Positions 34,155 through 43,479 of a stretch of 64,000 bases of DNA are shown here, piece after piece (position 1 is the stretch's first letter; each line of letters opens with the position of its first letter). Where the stretch lies: NCBI GenBank assembly GCA_964512765.1, contig CAZEKF010000008.1, forward strand, positions 1 through 64,000, given 5' to 3'. The translations under genes and the position numbers were made by a program. Source of the DNA: GW2011-AR15 sp964512765. GTDB taxonomy: Archaea; Nanobdellota; Nanobdellia; Woesearchaeales; GW2011-AR15. The notes under the pieces are model-generated. The model was not told where the DNA came from. It made no database searches and was given only the letters and a program-made list of their open reading frames with translations.

Positions 34155-35689
34155 AGACCTATTTGTTTTATTAACTTATTTTTATCAAACTCTTCTAAAT
34201 CGTCATAAGTTTGGCCCATACCTAAGTACATGATAGGCTTTCCAGTTACGTAAGAAACAGAAATAGCTGCGCCGCCTTTTTCATCAGTGTCAGCTTTTGA
34301 AAGAATAATACCATCAATGCCAACAGCTTCATTAAACAGTTTAACCTGTTCAACAACATCATTACCTGCTATACTTTCCCCAATAAAGATTTTCAAGTCT
34401 GGGTTAACAACTCGAATTACTTTTTCAAGTTCTTGCATAAGGTTTTTGTTAGAATGCAACCTACCAGCTGTGTCAATTAACGCAACATCTTTATTTTTAG
34501 ACTTTGCATGTTGAACAGTGTCAAACGCAACTGCTGCAGGATCACTTCCATAATCATGTTTTATTAGTTTAACACCTAGTTTATCTGTGTGCTCTTCTAA
34601 CTGTTGAATGGCAGCTGCTCTAAACGTATCACAAGCACCTACTACACAGCTCAAGTTATTTTTTTGTAACAAATGAACAACTTTTGCTAATGTTGTTGTT
34701 TTACCTGCACCGTTCACGCCAATGAACACTATTGTGTATGGTTTTTTAGATTTAGCTTGTTTAATCAAATCAATTTTTTCAGTGGAAAATAATCCTTCAA
34801 TAGAGTTTCGTAATGATTCAATGATTTTATTTTCTAATTCTTTTTTTGGAATTTTGTTACTGACTAAATCTTGTTTTAGATCATTCTTTATTTTTTCTAT
34901 AACTTCAACTGCAACATTATTTTCTAACAATGTTACTTCCAGTTCCCAGAACAATTCATCAAATTTACTTTCAGACAAAGAAACTTTTGTTACAGTTTCT
35001 GTAATCTTCTTAAGAATTCCTTTCTTCTCTTCTTCTTTTGGTTCTTCCTTGACTTCTTCTTCAACTGGCTCAGGTTCTTCAACCTCTTCCTGAACAACAG
35101 ATTCTTCTTTAACCTCTTTTTCAACAACTTCTTCCTTTGGTTCTTCTTCCTTAGGCTTTTTCTTAAAGATCTTTGCTAAGAAACCTTTTTTTTCTTCTTT
35201 AGGTTCTTCCTTAACCTCTTCTTTTACAGGTTCTGCTTTTGGAGGTTCAGGTTCTTCGACTTTTTCTTTAACTGGTTCAGGTTTAACTTCTTTTTCTTCC
35301 TTGACAACTTCTTTTTTTACTTCTGGTTCCTCATCCTTTTTTGGTTCAGCGGTTGGTTCCTTTGGAACCGATACTTTTTTTTCTTTCTTTACTTCTTTAA
35401 CTTCTACTTTAGGTTTCTCTTTTTTAACTGGCTCTTTTTTTTCTTTAACTTCTTTCTTTTCTTCAACAACAGGTTTTTTAACTTCCTTTTTCTCAACTTT
35501 CTTCTCTTTTTTCTTTTCTACTGGTTTTTCTTTTTTTTCAGGTTTCTTTTCTTTCTTAGGCTTTTCTTCAATCTTTTTATCTATTTTTTCTACTATTTCA
35601 TCTACTTCAACAACATCAGCTTCTTCTTCAGCTTTCTTGCTAAATTTACCTACTGCTTCCTTTAACTTTTTCTTTAAAAATCCGAACAT
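34151..35689 (-). CDS. ftsY: Signal recognition particle receptor FtsY
   Basis: Membrane-associated GTPase that receives SRP-ribosome complexes. The C-terminal 290 residues form the NG domain with G1 GVNGAGKTTT, DTFRAAAIQQLEEH, G3 DTAGRLHSN, G4 SKADTDEKGGAA and the closing GMGQTYDDLEEFD. The N-terminal 220 residues are an extreme K/E/P/V-rich repeat tract (KKEKKPEKK, EVKEEPKEEE types) that makes the 512-residue protein much longer than most archaeal FtsY. This acidic-basic tract probably mediates membrane or translocon contact. It lies near prefoldin alpha and aIF6, as in many archaea. Confidence 0.95.
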   Translation of the reverse strand: MFGFLKKKLKEAVGKFSKKAEEEADVVEVDEIVEKIDKKIEEKPKKEKKPEKKEKPVEKKKEKKVEKKEVKKPVVEEKKEVKEKKEPVKKEKPKVEVKEVKKEKKVSVPKEPTAEPKKDEEPEVKKEVVKEEKEVKPEPVKEKVEEPEPPKAEPVKEEVKEEPKEEKKGFLAKIFKKKPKEEEPKEEVVEKEVKEESVVQEEVEEPEPVEEEVKEEPKEEEKKGILKKITETVTKVSLSESKFDELFWELEVTLLENNVAVEVIEKIKNDLKQDLVSNKIPKKELENKIIESLRNSIEGLFSTEKIDLIKQAKSKKPYTIVFIGVNGAGKTTTLAKVVHLLQKNNLSCVVGACDTFRAAAIQQLEEHTDKLGVKLIKHDYGSDPAAVAFDTVQHAKSKNKDVALIDTAGRLHSNKNLMQELEKVIRVVNPDLKIFIGESIAGNDVVEQVKLFNEAVGIDGIILSKADTDEKGGAAISVSYVTGKPIMYLGMGQTYDDLEEFDKNKLIKQIGL

Positions 35690-35733
35690 ATGGCAAAGAA
35701 GACAAGAAATGTTTATAAAAATTACTAATTAAT

Positions 35734-36366
35734 CTAACAATATTCTGTATAAAATTTATTTGGCAGTCTTAAATTAATTGTGCTACCATGTACATCTGCT
35801 CTAAACCGAAGCGGCCACTCTTTAGGAAGTGGTTCATGGTAGGGTATAACATGATCACCAATACCTCCAACAGGTAATAATCTTCCAAGATCTGACTGAC
35901 TAGGTTGTGAATGGTTCATAGTAACTATCATATCACTCCCTGCGCTCCATGTAGCTTTTAGTAAATGTAACACAGGTACGTTACACCCATCTTCTGGTTT
36001 ATATCCCATAACAGCTAAAGAAAACTCTCCTTGCCCGTTATCAAATATTGTTCCAACATTTTCAAGTATAGGTTCTTCATGTTTCTGACGAATTAGACCC
36101 ATTCTAACATCATGTATTTTTTCTGGGTTAAAATATACAAACTTATTTCTTCCAACATTTTCTCCCCAAACATATGAGATGTATCCGTTAGCAGACAAAT
36201 CTCTTAATCTTTCATATAATAAATTCTTATCTACACCTTCAGAAAAAAATTCTTTTAAAGAATGCTGTGCGTTTATTTTACTATAAATACATTTAACAGA
36301 ATAAACACCTGCCATTAAACCAGGAAAGTTAACATCTTGTTTAGGATCACCATAAACTATATTCAA
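35734..36366 (-). CDS. Hypothetical protein, possibly with a winged-helix N-terminal domain
   Basis: A 210-residue frame counted from TTG 36366. Residues 40-80 (SLKEFFSEGVDKNLLYERLRDLSANGYISYVW) look like a winged helix; the rest is unfamiliar, with GLIRQKHEEP and a Pro-rich PYHEPLPKEWPLRF tail. The frame is open upstream to ATT 36456, and the extra 30 residues are protein-like. GGTGAT (36461-36466) lies 4 bases before that ATT and a TATATAAA box is placed so that transcription would begin there. So the true start may be ATT. It is inserted between prefoldin alpha and ftsY, which are neighbours in many archaea. Confidence 0.6.
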   Translation of the reverse strand: MNIVYGDPKQDVNFPGLMAGVYSVKCIYSKINAQHSLKEFFSEGVDKNLLYERLRDLSANGYISYVWGENVGRNKFVYFNPEKIHDVRMGLIRQKHEEPILENVGTIFDNGQGEFSLAVMGYKPEDGCNVPVLHLLKATWSAGSDMIVTMNHSQPSQSDLGRLLPVGGIGDHVIPYHEPLPKEWPLRFRADVHGSTINLRLPNKFYTEYC

Positions 36367-36460
36367 AATCTCTGTATCAAGAGCTTTTATTTTTTCAGCT
36401 TGAGCAGCTAAACAACTGTCATCATAATCTTCAAGTATTAGATCTTTTAATGTAATTTAA

Positions 36461-36496
36461 ATCACCGTCTATTAAAGGATAAATAATTTATATAAA
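36461..36496 (-). promoter_or_regulatory. Promoter and RBS upstream of a probable ATT start
   Basis: On the minus strand TTTATATAAA (36487-36496) precedes GGTGAT (36461-36466). Expected transcription start is at the GGTGAT itself, and the next in-frame codon able to start the 35734 gene is ATT at 36456. Confidence 0.4.
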
Positions 36497-36529
36497 AATA
36501 CTTTGAAAATCAATATTTTTATAATTAAT

Positions 36530-36931
36530 TCACTCAAACTCTTTTTGTATTTCTTCAATTCTAACAATAAGAACTTTCATCTGAGCAACAACATTTTCTC
36601 TGTAAGAAACAAGTTCAGTTATTTGACTGTCTAAGATTTTAGTAATTTCATCAACAGATTTTTCAACTGTGACACCTGCACCAACGTTTATCATTAATTT
36701 TTTAGAATTAGACAAACTAGCTTTAGCATAAATACCTGATGTTAAAGGCACTCTTAGATCATCGCCCTTTTTTAGTTCAGAAAATTTGTTAACTACTATT
36801 TTAGAAGAATTCAGATCAGATATTTGTTCGTCTAAATTCTCAAGATGACTGTTTAATTTTTTAATTTCATCGTCTAACGCTTTTAACTCTGTGTACAATT
36901 CTTGTTTTTTTTCTTCATTACTTACTGACAT
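36530..36931 (-). CDS. pfdA: Prefoldin alpha subunit
   Basis: Subunit of the hexameric chaperone that hands unfolded proteins to the thermosome. The 133 residues have two long helices (5-45 and 95-132) that form the coiled-coil tentacle and a central beta hairpin region (VPLTSGIYAKASLSN, MINVGAGVTVEKS) with the family's typical GVxVEKS element. It overlaps prs by 14 bases, so it is translated with it. In other archaea pfdA sits between the LX ribosomal protein gene and ftsY; here prs takes the upstream place. Confidence 0.9.
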   Translation of the reverse strand: MSVSNEEKKQELYTELKALDDEIKKLNSHLENLDEQISDLNSSKIVVNKFSELKKGDDLRVPLTSGIYAKASLSNSKKLMINVGAGVTVEKSVDEITKILDSQITELVSYRENVVAQMKVLIVRIEEIQKEFE

Positions 36932-37877
36932 GCACTTTCTCCTCCCATGAAAACAATTCTCCTAATGATTTATGATCGTGTATTCTTTGTATAACCTGCG
37001 CCATTAAACTTGTTATAGATAAAACTTTCATTTTTTTAAGCGTTTTTTCTTTTGGTATAGGTAAAGAATCTGTTAAAACAATTTCTTTAGCTTTACATTT
37101 ATTTAGTTTTTTAACAGCTTCACCACTTAACACAGCGTGTGTTGCTGCAATGTATACTTCTTTTGCACCTTTACTTATTAAAGCATCTGCACCTGCTGCT
37201 ATAGTACCGCCAGTGTCTATCATGTCATCTAATAATAAACAAGTTTTGCCTTTTACATCCCCAATAACATTTGTAACTTCTGCCTGGTTATGCCTTGGCC
37301 GTCTTTTATCAATTATTGCCAAAGGGCAATTTAGTAATTTAGCAAACCGTCTTGTTTTTTTAGCAAACCCTGAATCTGACGCAACTGCCACAACATCTTT
37401 TAATTTCTTTTTTATAAAATATTCAGCAAACACAGGATATGCTTCAAAATGGTCAACATCAATGTCAAAAAAACCAACTATTTGCGGACTGTGCAGATCC
37501 ACAGTAATTATTCTATCAGCGCCTGCAGTTGTTAATAAGTTTGCAACAAGTTTAGCAGTTATTGGTTCACGTGCACTAGCTCTTCTGTCCTGCCTTGCAT
37601 AACCGTAATAAGGTAAAACTACATTGATACGTTTCACAGAAGATCTTTTTAACGCATCTATCATAATAAGTAAATCCATCAAATTCTCATTAACTGGCCG
37701 TGATATTGGCTGTACAACAAAAACATCATCCCCTCTAACTTTTTCAACAATTTTAACATAAGTTTCAGTATCTTTAAACTTTTTAATCACAATGTTTGAC
37801 AAAGGTATTTTTAGGTATGAACATATTTTTTGTGCAAATTCTTTGTGAACTTCTCCTGATATGATTTTTATTGTCAT
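36918..37877 (-). CDS. prs: Ribose-phosphate pyrophosphokinase
   Basis: Makes PRPP from ribose 5-phosphate and ATP, the donor for PyrE and purine synthesis. The 319-residue protein has the metal-binding DLHSPQIVGFFDIDVDH, the catalytic-loop region VASDSGFAKKTRRFAKLL, RRPRHNQAEV and the ribose-phosphate loop DDMIDTGGTIA. The last motif is the PRTase signature. It lies between aIF6 (6-base gap) and prefoldin alpha (14-base overlap), so it is in a three-gene unit of unlike functions. Confidence 0.94.
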   Translation of the reverse strand: MTIKIISGEVHKEFAQKICSYLKIPLSNIVIKKFKDTETYVKIVEKVRGDDVFVVQPISRPVNENLMDLLIMIDALKRSSVKRINVVLPYYGYARQDRRASAREPITAKLVANLLTTAGADRIITVDLHSPQIVGFFDIDVDHFEAYPVFAEYFIKKKLKDVVAVASDSGFAKKTRRFAKLLNCPLAIIDKRRPRHNQAEVTNVIGDVKGKTCLLLDDMIDTGGTIAAGADALISKGAKEVYIAATHAVLSGEAVKKLNKCKAKEIVLTDSLPIPKEKTLKKMKVLSITSLMAQVIQRIHDHKSLGELFSWEEKVHVSK

Positions 37878-37883
37878 TTTCAG

Positions 37884-38555
37884 CTATTCCTCCAAAAAAC
37901 CTAGTGCTATATCCATATTCTGTATTTCAGGTCCACCTGATATGTCGCCAACAACAAAACCATTATTGTTACACACTATCCCTGAACCAATGTACGGTGA
38001 GCCAAAGTTAACTGTTCCAGTTGTTACATTTAGCTTCAAATTATTTTTAAGGAACTTTTTTTCAAACTCTTCAATATCCGCGCTAACCAAACAACCTTTA
38101 TCATTAGCAACTGCCATTGACCCAACAATGTTAAGTTCTGATATTTTCCCTGTTTTTACTTTGATTTTCAATGACTTTTCAATATCTTTTAACACTGTTT
38201 CTTTATAATCAGGGTTAGCTATACAAACACCATTCTCAATCAACAGGTTATTGCCCAATGCAGTTAACTCTGAATTAATTACTTTGTATTTAATTTTAAA
38301 TGTTTCTAATTGTTTAAGTTCAGTATCAAACATTATCTTTGGAACAAGCAAACAATCGTCTGTACCACTGAAAAACACGCCTAACAAATCTGTACCAGCA
38401 GCTTTTATTTCATAAACAGGCACATTAAACACTTTTTCAAAATCTTTTTTTAATTTATCAGGAAATTTAGGTGGAACTAAACAATATTTGTTAGTAGCAT
38501 AACAAAATAGTCCAATGTTCGGGTTCTGATTATAATTTGTGGTTAATATGTGCAT
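37884..38555 (-). CDS. eif6: Translation initiation factor aIF6
   Basis: Anti-association factor that binds the large ribosomal subunit. The 223-residue protein shows the five-fold pseudo-repeat of the pentein fold: repeated NxLLxP/NxxGCLV-type strands (KYCLVPP, DCLLVPK, NNLLIENGVCIANPD, NDKGCLVSADIEEFE, NNNGFVVGDISGGPEI). The final VGDxxxGPEI...IALG is typical of IF6. It is the first gene of the aIF6-prs-pfdA unit. The ribosomal protein L31e, L39e and LX genes that usually flank it in archaea are not here. Confidence 0.92.
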   Translation of the reverse strand: MHILTTNYNQNPNIGLFCYATNKYCLVPPKFPDKLKKDFEKVFNVPVYEIKAAGTDLLGVFFSGTDDCLLVPKIMFDTELKQLETFKIKYKVINSELTALGNNLLIENGVCIANPDYKETVLKDIEKSLKIKVKTGKISELNIVGSMAVANDKGCLVSADIEEFEKKFLKNNLKLNVTTGTVNFGSPYIGSGIVCNNNGFVVGDISGGPEIQNMDIALGFLEE

Positions 38556-38634
38556 AATTCAAGAGAAAACTCATACTTTATATAAAGGTTTTTAAGATAT
38601 CTTTTTGAATAAGTTATTTTTATAGTTATAGATC

Positions 38635-40293
38635 ATGCCTAAATCTAATGATAGGTGGGTTGTTGAAGTAGAGACTTTAACAGGCGATGTTATTGAACTT
38701 GACCCTGGCGATATTTGTTATGTTGCGTTTGGAGAAAATGGATACATAAAGAAACTAGCCAAAGATTTGTCTGACCAAGACGTTGTTCTTAACATTGAGT
38801 TCAAGAAAAAACCTGAAATGCCGTTAGAGAGAGCTGTTCCTATTCTTTATGAATCAATTTCAAGGTACAGGACTGCTCGGGATTTTTGGTATATGAATCT
38901 TAACGGTGAAACTGTTACTTTGACACAATATGAACTGTTCATAGGTATGGAAGAGATTCTTGAAACTGAAGAACAATTACATGATATAACTGATATTTTA
39001 ACAAATGAACATAGAGTTATAGACAGAGGAAAAGTTGAAACAAGAATAAAACTTGAAATTAGAGCAGCAGCTGAAAAATATAATGATAAACATGATTTAG
39101 AACCTGAAACTCCAGGTTTCGTTGGTTTATCAGATGAACAAATGGATAACTGGTTACAAGGCAGAACTCTAACTGCTATGAACTGGAGATTATACCAGGC
39201 ATTGTCTGACCACGCTGGTTATGGTCGTTTGAATTTCCTTAAACTTGGAAGGAAAAAACCTAAATGGACAGGATTTAAATCATGGGAAAGAGGAAACGGA
39301 GCAGCTTACGACCAATGGAACATTCTTGGTAGTTATCATGCACAGTTTACTAGGGTACTAGGTGAACATGGTATTGATGTTCTAGAAAAAAATAGTAATA
39401 ACAAAAAACCAAGTGTAAGATCTGATCCAAAAAGAACTGGGTTTGCTGACGATGTAAATGAATTACTAATTAAAATGGGTGTCAAGAGAAAAGAAAAGAT
39501 TGCTGTTGTTGTTGCTGGTAAACCTTTAATGAGACAAGTTTCAAGAAAACCAAGAAGAACTGCTGGGTTGGTACATAGAAAACAATTAGTAGGTGACGAC
39601 GTTGAACAGTTTAATGAAGAAGAAATTGCTCCATTAATCAATGAATTCGTTGACCTTCAGACGTCATTATTATCTGCTTCAAGAATTTATTTATTTGAAA
39701 GACCAGAAACACACAGATATTCTGCAATGGATAAACTTGAAAGGGACATCACATATGCTACTTGGAAATTCATGTTAAAATTGCTTCCAGGAGATACTAC
39801 TGTTCAAGTTAATTTAGAACGTGCAGAAGCGCTCATTATTGGATACGACGCATCAACAGAACAAGCAGACTTGTTTTACGATGTACTTAACCAAGGTTAT
39901 GAAACAGGAGAGTTAGATGATTCTTTAGTTCATGCTTTTGGAAGAAGAGGACTTGAATTAACATTTGATCTTTTGACTTCAGACGGAATTGATTCAAGAA
40001 AAGTGAATTCTTTACATAGGTTTGTTGAAGAATGTCCTACAGTTGATGATGCTACTGAAAGATTATTATCATTGAGACCAGCCATACCAAAAACATTTGG
40101 TGATTTGTTATCTAATATGTATCTATATGAGTTATCAGGAAAAATCAGAGATGGAGAACTACCCAATCTAACCGATGACTTACTTGAAAAGTATAGTTTA
40201 ACAGGAAGTCAGAGAAGCAGCTTGAATTCATATATAGGAGACGTAGTTAGAGCATTCGAACGAGAATATGATGTGAAATTGTTTATGCGCTAA
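38635..40293 (+). CDS. Conserved-looking hypothetical protein, 552 residues
   Basis: A long soluble protein with no signal peptide, no membrane segment and almost no cysteine. It is rich in charged residues and mixed alpha helices. A central basic stretch (about 264-325: KPSVRSDPKRTGF, SRKPRRTAGLVHRKQ) could bind nucleic acid, and the N-terminal 50 residues look beta-rich. The start MPKSNDRW at 38635 follows a TATA-like AGTTATTTTTATAG about 12-25 bases upstream. It is divergent from aIF6 and convergent with lhr. No family recognised. Confidence 0.7.
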   Translation: MPKSNDRWVVEVETLTGDVIELDPGDICYVAFGENGYIKKLAKDLSDQDVVLNIEFKKKPEMPLERAVPILYESISRYRTARDFWYMNLNGETVTLTQYELFIGMEEILETEEQLHDITDILTNEHRVIDRGKVETRIKLEIRAAAEKYNDKHDLEPETPGFVGLSDEQMDNWLQGRTLTAMNWRLYQALSDHAGYGRLNFLKLGRKKPKWTGFKSWERGNGAAYDQWNILGSYHAQFTRVLGEHGIDVLEKNSNNKKPSVRSDPKRTGFADDVNELLIKMGVKRKEKIAVVVAGKPLMRQVSRKPRRTAGLVHRKQLVGDDVEQFNEEEIAPLINEFVDLQTSLLSASRIYLFERPETHRYSAMDKLERDITYATWKFMLKLLPGDTTVQVNLERAEALIIGYDASTEQADLFYDVLNQGYETGELDDSLVHAFGRRGLELTFDLLTSDGIDSRKVNSLHRFVEECPTVDDATERLLSLRPAIPKTFGDLLSNMYLYELSGKIRDGELPNLTDDLLEKYSLTGSQRSSLNSYIGDVVRAFEREYDVKLFMR

Positions 40294-43200
40294 TCTAACT
40301 CATACCTTATTTTCATCAAAAACTTAGCAATTTCATTACCATAAACATAAGGAACAGCTCCTTTTAACAAAACTTCGAGCCAATCTTTAAACTTTTTGCT
40401 AACATACTTTCTTTTACCTAGGATGATTTGTTTACCTTCATAAAATATGTCATCGTCAAATTTAACTTTTCTATGTGCTTTTTTCCATTGTTTGTTCAAA
40501 ACATTATAATAATCATGATCTTCAATGAACTTAAAAACAAATTTCTTTAGTTTACTTGGAAAATGTAACTGCATCTCATCTTTATGTTTTTTAAACTCTT
40601 CAATAACTTCCTGTTCAATTTCTTCACCGTCTATCATTTTTACCATTGCTTCCTTGGCAAACATCGGCACTTTCTTAACATTCCACGCTAATCTTTTCAA
40701 TTCTTCAGTTTTATCTTGTTTATCTTTTTCTTTACCTTGTTCCATTAACTGCCACATTTCATGATAGTTTAATTCAGCTTTTACTTTAGGATTATCAATC
40801 TTTTTCATAACTTTTTCATGCATTCTTCTTAAGAACTGCACTTTATCTTCTATCTTGAATATATCTGAATACCCTTGCATAACTAAATGAAATGAAAAAG
40901 GAGAAGGAAAGTCTGTGTACGTTTCTTTTACCTTAATTTTCTTTCTCTCAACTTGTTCAAAAATATAACTTGCATTCTCTATATCCATTAAATCATTCAA
41001 TACTTCTCTGCGAGCTTCTTTTAACATTGAAAAATCTTTACTAATACGTTTCACAGCGTTCAATAATAACATTGAACTTACTTGTTGCTTACCAACAGAC
41101 TTTTTCCTGCCCTTGTAATTCCTTAATATCATCATTCCTCGACCTGCACAATGCCTGAACCGTCTCTTTAAAACTTCAGTTTTTTCAAGTGCTAGTTCCA
41201 TGATTTTTCTTAGATCACCACTTTTTATTAACTTGAATGCATTAAGAGCCTGCAAACTACCATGATATGTTAACATAAACCCGTTGTCAGAAATTGAGAT
41301 TTCAACATCTTTATGCTGTTTTCTTGAAACTGCGTACGCTAAAGCTCTTGACATAACATCATTAACACGCCTTCCGTATAAAGTATGAAAAACAACGTAT
41401 TTAGTGTTATCTTCTTTAAAATGTTCAATCACGATTTTTTTATCATTAGGAACTTCTGAATACATATACTGCTGTTTAAAATATTCATAGATTGAGTTAG
41501 CACCGTTCTTATCAACGTGCAAATATTCGTTAATAAATTTCATGACTTCTGCTTTTTTCTTGTTACCACGTAATTGTTCTTCCATGTACCTTCTAAACTT
41601 CTGGATTTCTAAAGCTAGATCAAAGCTTAATGGTAACATCTCACTAACCCAGGAAGGTACAGTTGGCGGTCTACCTGCACTAGTTTTAACAACAGCAGTC
41701 ATACCACGTGCATACTGAAACTCGTAAGTTTCTCCTCCTAATACAAAAACATCACCTCGTTTTAATTTTTCAAGAAAACCTTCATCTAGTTTACCAATAA
41801 TATCATCACCTATCTTAACTGTAATGTAAGACTCATCTGGTATAGTACCAATGTTTGTCATGTAAATAACTCTAGCTAGTTTACCTCGTCTACCTACGTT
41901 ACCTGTTTCATCGTCAACCCATATTTTTGCATAAACATTCCTATCTTCTAATGATACATGTTCACCTTTTAAATAAGAAATCACAGAGTCAAAATCAGTT
42001 TTTGACAAAGTTCCATAGTTATAACTTCTTTTAATTGTTTTATACAACTCATCAATATGAATCACTCTTTCAATTGCCATGCCATAGATTTGTTGTGCAA
42101 GAACATCAAGACAATTTTTTGGTATACTAACTTTGTCAATTTTTTTATCAATGGTTGCTTTTAACAAAACTGAACATTCTACAAGATCATCTCTATCCAT
42201 AACAACAATCCTACCTTTTGCAGTATCATGTAATTTATGACCAGATCTTCCTATTCTTTGTAATGCTCTTGCTACAGATTTCGGACTTCCTAATAAAATC
42301 ACTAAATCAATATATCCAATATCAATACCAAGTTCTAATGATGTTGATGACACAATAGCTTTTAGTTTACCTTCTTTTAATTGCGTTTCAATCCTTAATC
42401 TATGAGATGCAGACAATGATCCATGGTGTGCACCTATTAATGACCGCGAATCTTTTTCACCACGTTTTTCAGTGTACAGTTTAGGATATTTATCTTTAAG
42501 ATTATGCACAACACGTTCAGTCCCTGCTCTTGTGTTAGTAAAAATCAACGTTGTCTTATGCTTCTGTACTAAATCGTTTATTAAATCATACATTCTCTGG
42601 TACAAATCTTCATGGCTTGTGTTAATAATATCTTTCACAGGACTCAAAACTTTCAAGTCCATTTTTTTAATAAACTGCGCATCAACAATCTTACAATTCC
42701 TAAATTCACCATTTTCTTGCCCAACCAAAAACTTCGCAACTTCATCTAATGGTGATACAGTAGCTGATAAACCTATTCGAGTGAAATTAGTTAGATTTTG
42801 CAATCTTTCTAAAGACAATGATAAATGAACTCCTCTTTTACTTGAAGCAACTGAATGTATCTCATCAACAATTACCCAGTCTACGTTAGCCAATTTATCC
42901 CTGAACTTAGGTGATGTTAGAACAATACCAAAACTTTCAGGTGTTGTTATTAAAATATGAGGCGGTTTTTTCAGCATCTTAGCTTTTTCACTTGTTTTAG
43001 TGTCTCCTGTTCTTGTAGCAACTCTAATTCCAAGCGATTCACCTGCAACGTCTTTTATTGCTGACAATGGCTCCATTAAATTAACCTTAATGTCACGTGA
43101 TAAAGCTTTCAACGGAGAAATGTAAACACAATACACCCTATCTTCTAACTCATCTTTCTCTGAAAGTAGAATTAACTCGTTAATTATAGACGTGAACGCT

Positions 43201-43388
43201 GTCAATGTTTTTCCCGTCCCAGTGGGTGCAAATATTAAAGTATTGTCTTTATTATGTATAGGTAAGATACCGTATTTTTGCGGTGCAGAGAACTCTTTAA
43301 AAGTAGTTTTAAACCATTTCCTAAGATAAGGATGCAAAATACTATAAATCTCTTTGTTTGTGCTTGGTTTTTTTACAAAAGTGAGCAT
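40290..43388 (-). CDS. lhr: Lhr-type ATP-dependent helicase
   Basis: Large SF2 helicase that unwinds DNA or RNA-DNA duplexes in repair. The 1032 residues carry Walker A APTGTGKT (54-61), SPLKALSRD, TTPESFGIVL, DEIH (175-178), LSATVSP, TRAGTERVV, SSTSLELGIDIG and motif VI QRIGRSGHKL, in Lhr order, followed by the winged helix and the Lhr-specific C-terminal body. The size equals the archaeal Lhr core; the extra C-terminal extension of long bacterial Lhr is not expected. It is one of three SF2 helicases in the window. It shares a 91-base divergent promoter region with the 43480 gene. Confidence 0.92.
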   Translation of the reverse strand: MLTFVKKPSTNKEIYSILHPYLRKWFKTTFKEFSAPQKYGILPIHNKDNTLIFAPTGTGKTLTAFTSIINELILLSEKDELEDRVYCVYISPLKALSRDIKVNLMEPLSAIKDVAGESLGIRVATRTGDTKTSEKAKMLKKPPHILITTPESFGIVLTSPKFRDKLANVDWVIVDEIHSVASSKRGVHLSLSLERLQNLTNFTRIGLSATVSPLDEVAKFLVGQENGEFRNCKIVDAQFIKKMDLKVLSPVKDIINTSHEDLYQRMYDLINDLVQKHKTTLIFTNTRAGTERVVHNLKDKYPKLYTEKRGEKDSRSLIGAHHGSLSASHRLRIETQLKEGKLKAIVSSTSLELGIDIGYIDLVILLGSPKSVARALQRIGRSGHKLHDTAKGRIVVMDRDDLVECSVLLKATIDKKIDKVSIPKNCLDVLAQQIYGMAIERVIHIDELYKTIKRSYNYGTLSKTDFDSVISYLKGEHVSLEDRNVYAKIWVDDETGNVGRRGKLARVIYMTNIGTIPDESYITVKIGDDIIGKLDEGFLEKLKRGDVFVLGGETYEFQYARGMTAVVKTSAGRPPTVPSWVSEMLPLSFDLALEIQKFRRYMEEQLRGNKKKAEVMKFINEYLHVDKNGANSIYEYFKQQYMYSEVPNDKKIVIEHFKEDNTKYVVFHTLYGRRVNDVMSRALAYAVSRKQHKDVEISISDNGFMLTYHGSLQALNAFKLIKSGDLRKIMELALEKTEVLKRRFRHCAGRGMMILRNYKGRKKSVGKQQVSSMLLLNAVKRISKDFSMLKEARREVLNDLMDIENASYIFEQVERKKIKVKETYTDFPSPFSFHLVMQGYSDIFKIEDKVQFLRRMHEKVMKKIDNPKVKAELNYHEMWQLMEQGKEKDKQDKTEELKRLAWNVKKVPMFAKEAMVKMIDGEEIEQEVIEEFKKHKDEMQLHFPSKLKKFVFKFIEDHDYYNVLNKQWKKAHRKVKFDDDIFYEGKQIILGKRKYVSKKFKDWLEVLLKGAVPYVYGNEIAKFLMKIRYELD

Positions 43389-43406
43389 CCAAAAGAGAAA
43401 TTTGCG

Positions 43407-43470
43407 TTCTAATAAAAAAGTATGGTTTAGTAACCTAATATAATTAGTTTTAAATATAACTTTATTAGAA
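43407..43470. promoter_or_regulatory. Inverted repeat in the lhr / 43480 divergent promoter
   Basis: TTCTAATAAA (43407-43416) and TTTATTAGAA (43461-43470) are perfect 10-base arms 44 bases apart; each reads TTTATTAGAAC toward its own gene and ends 9-18 bases from the ATG. A plus-strand TATA (TTTTAAATA) lies at about 43448. This could be a paired operator or matching initiation elements. Confidence 0.4.
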
Positions 43471-43479
43471 CAATAAAAA

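Noticed and set aside
35000..35600. DNA repeat array and plus-strand Ser/Phe-rich reading frames
   Set aside because: The repetitive bases encode the Lys/Glu tract of FtsY; the opposite-strand frames are shadows.
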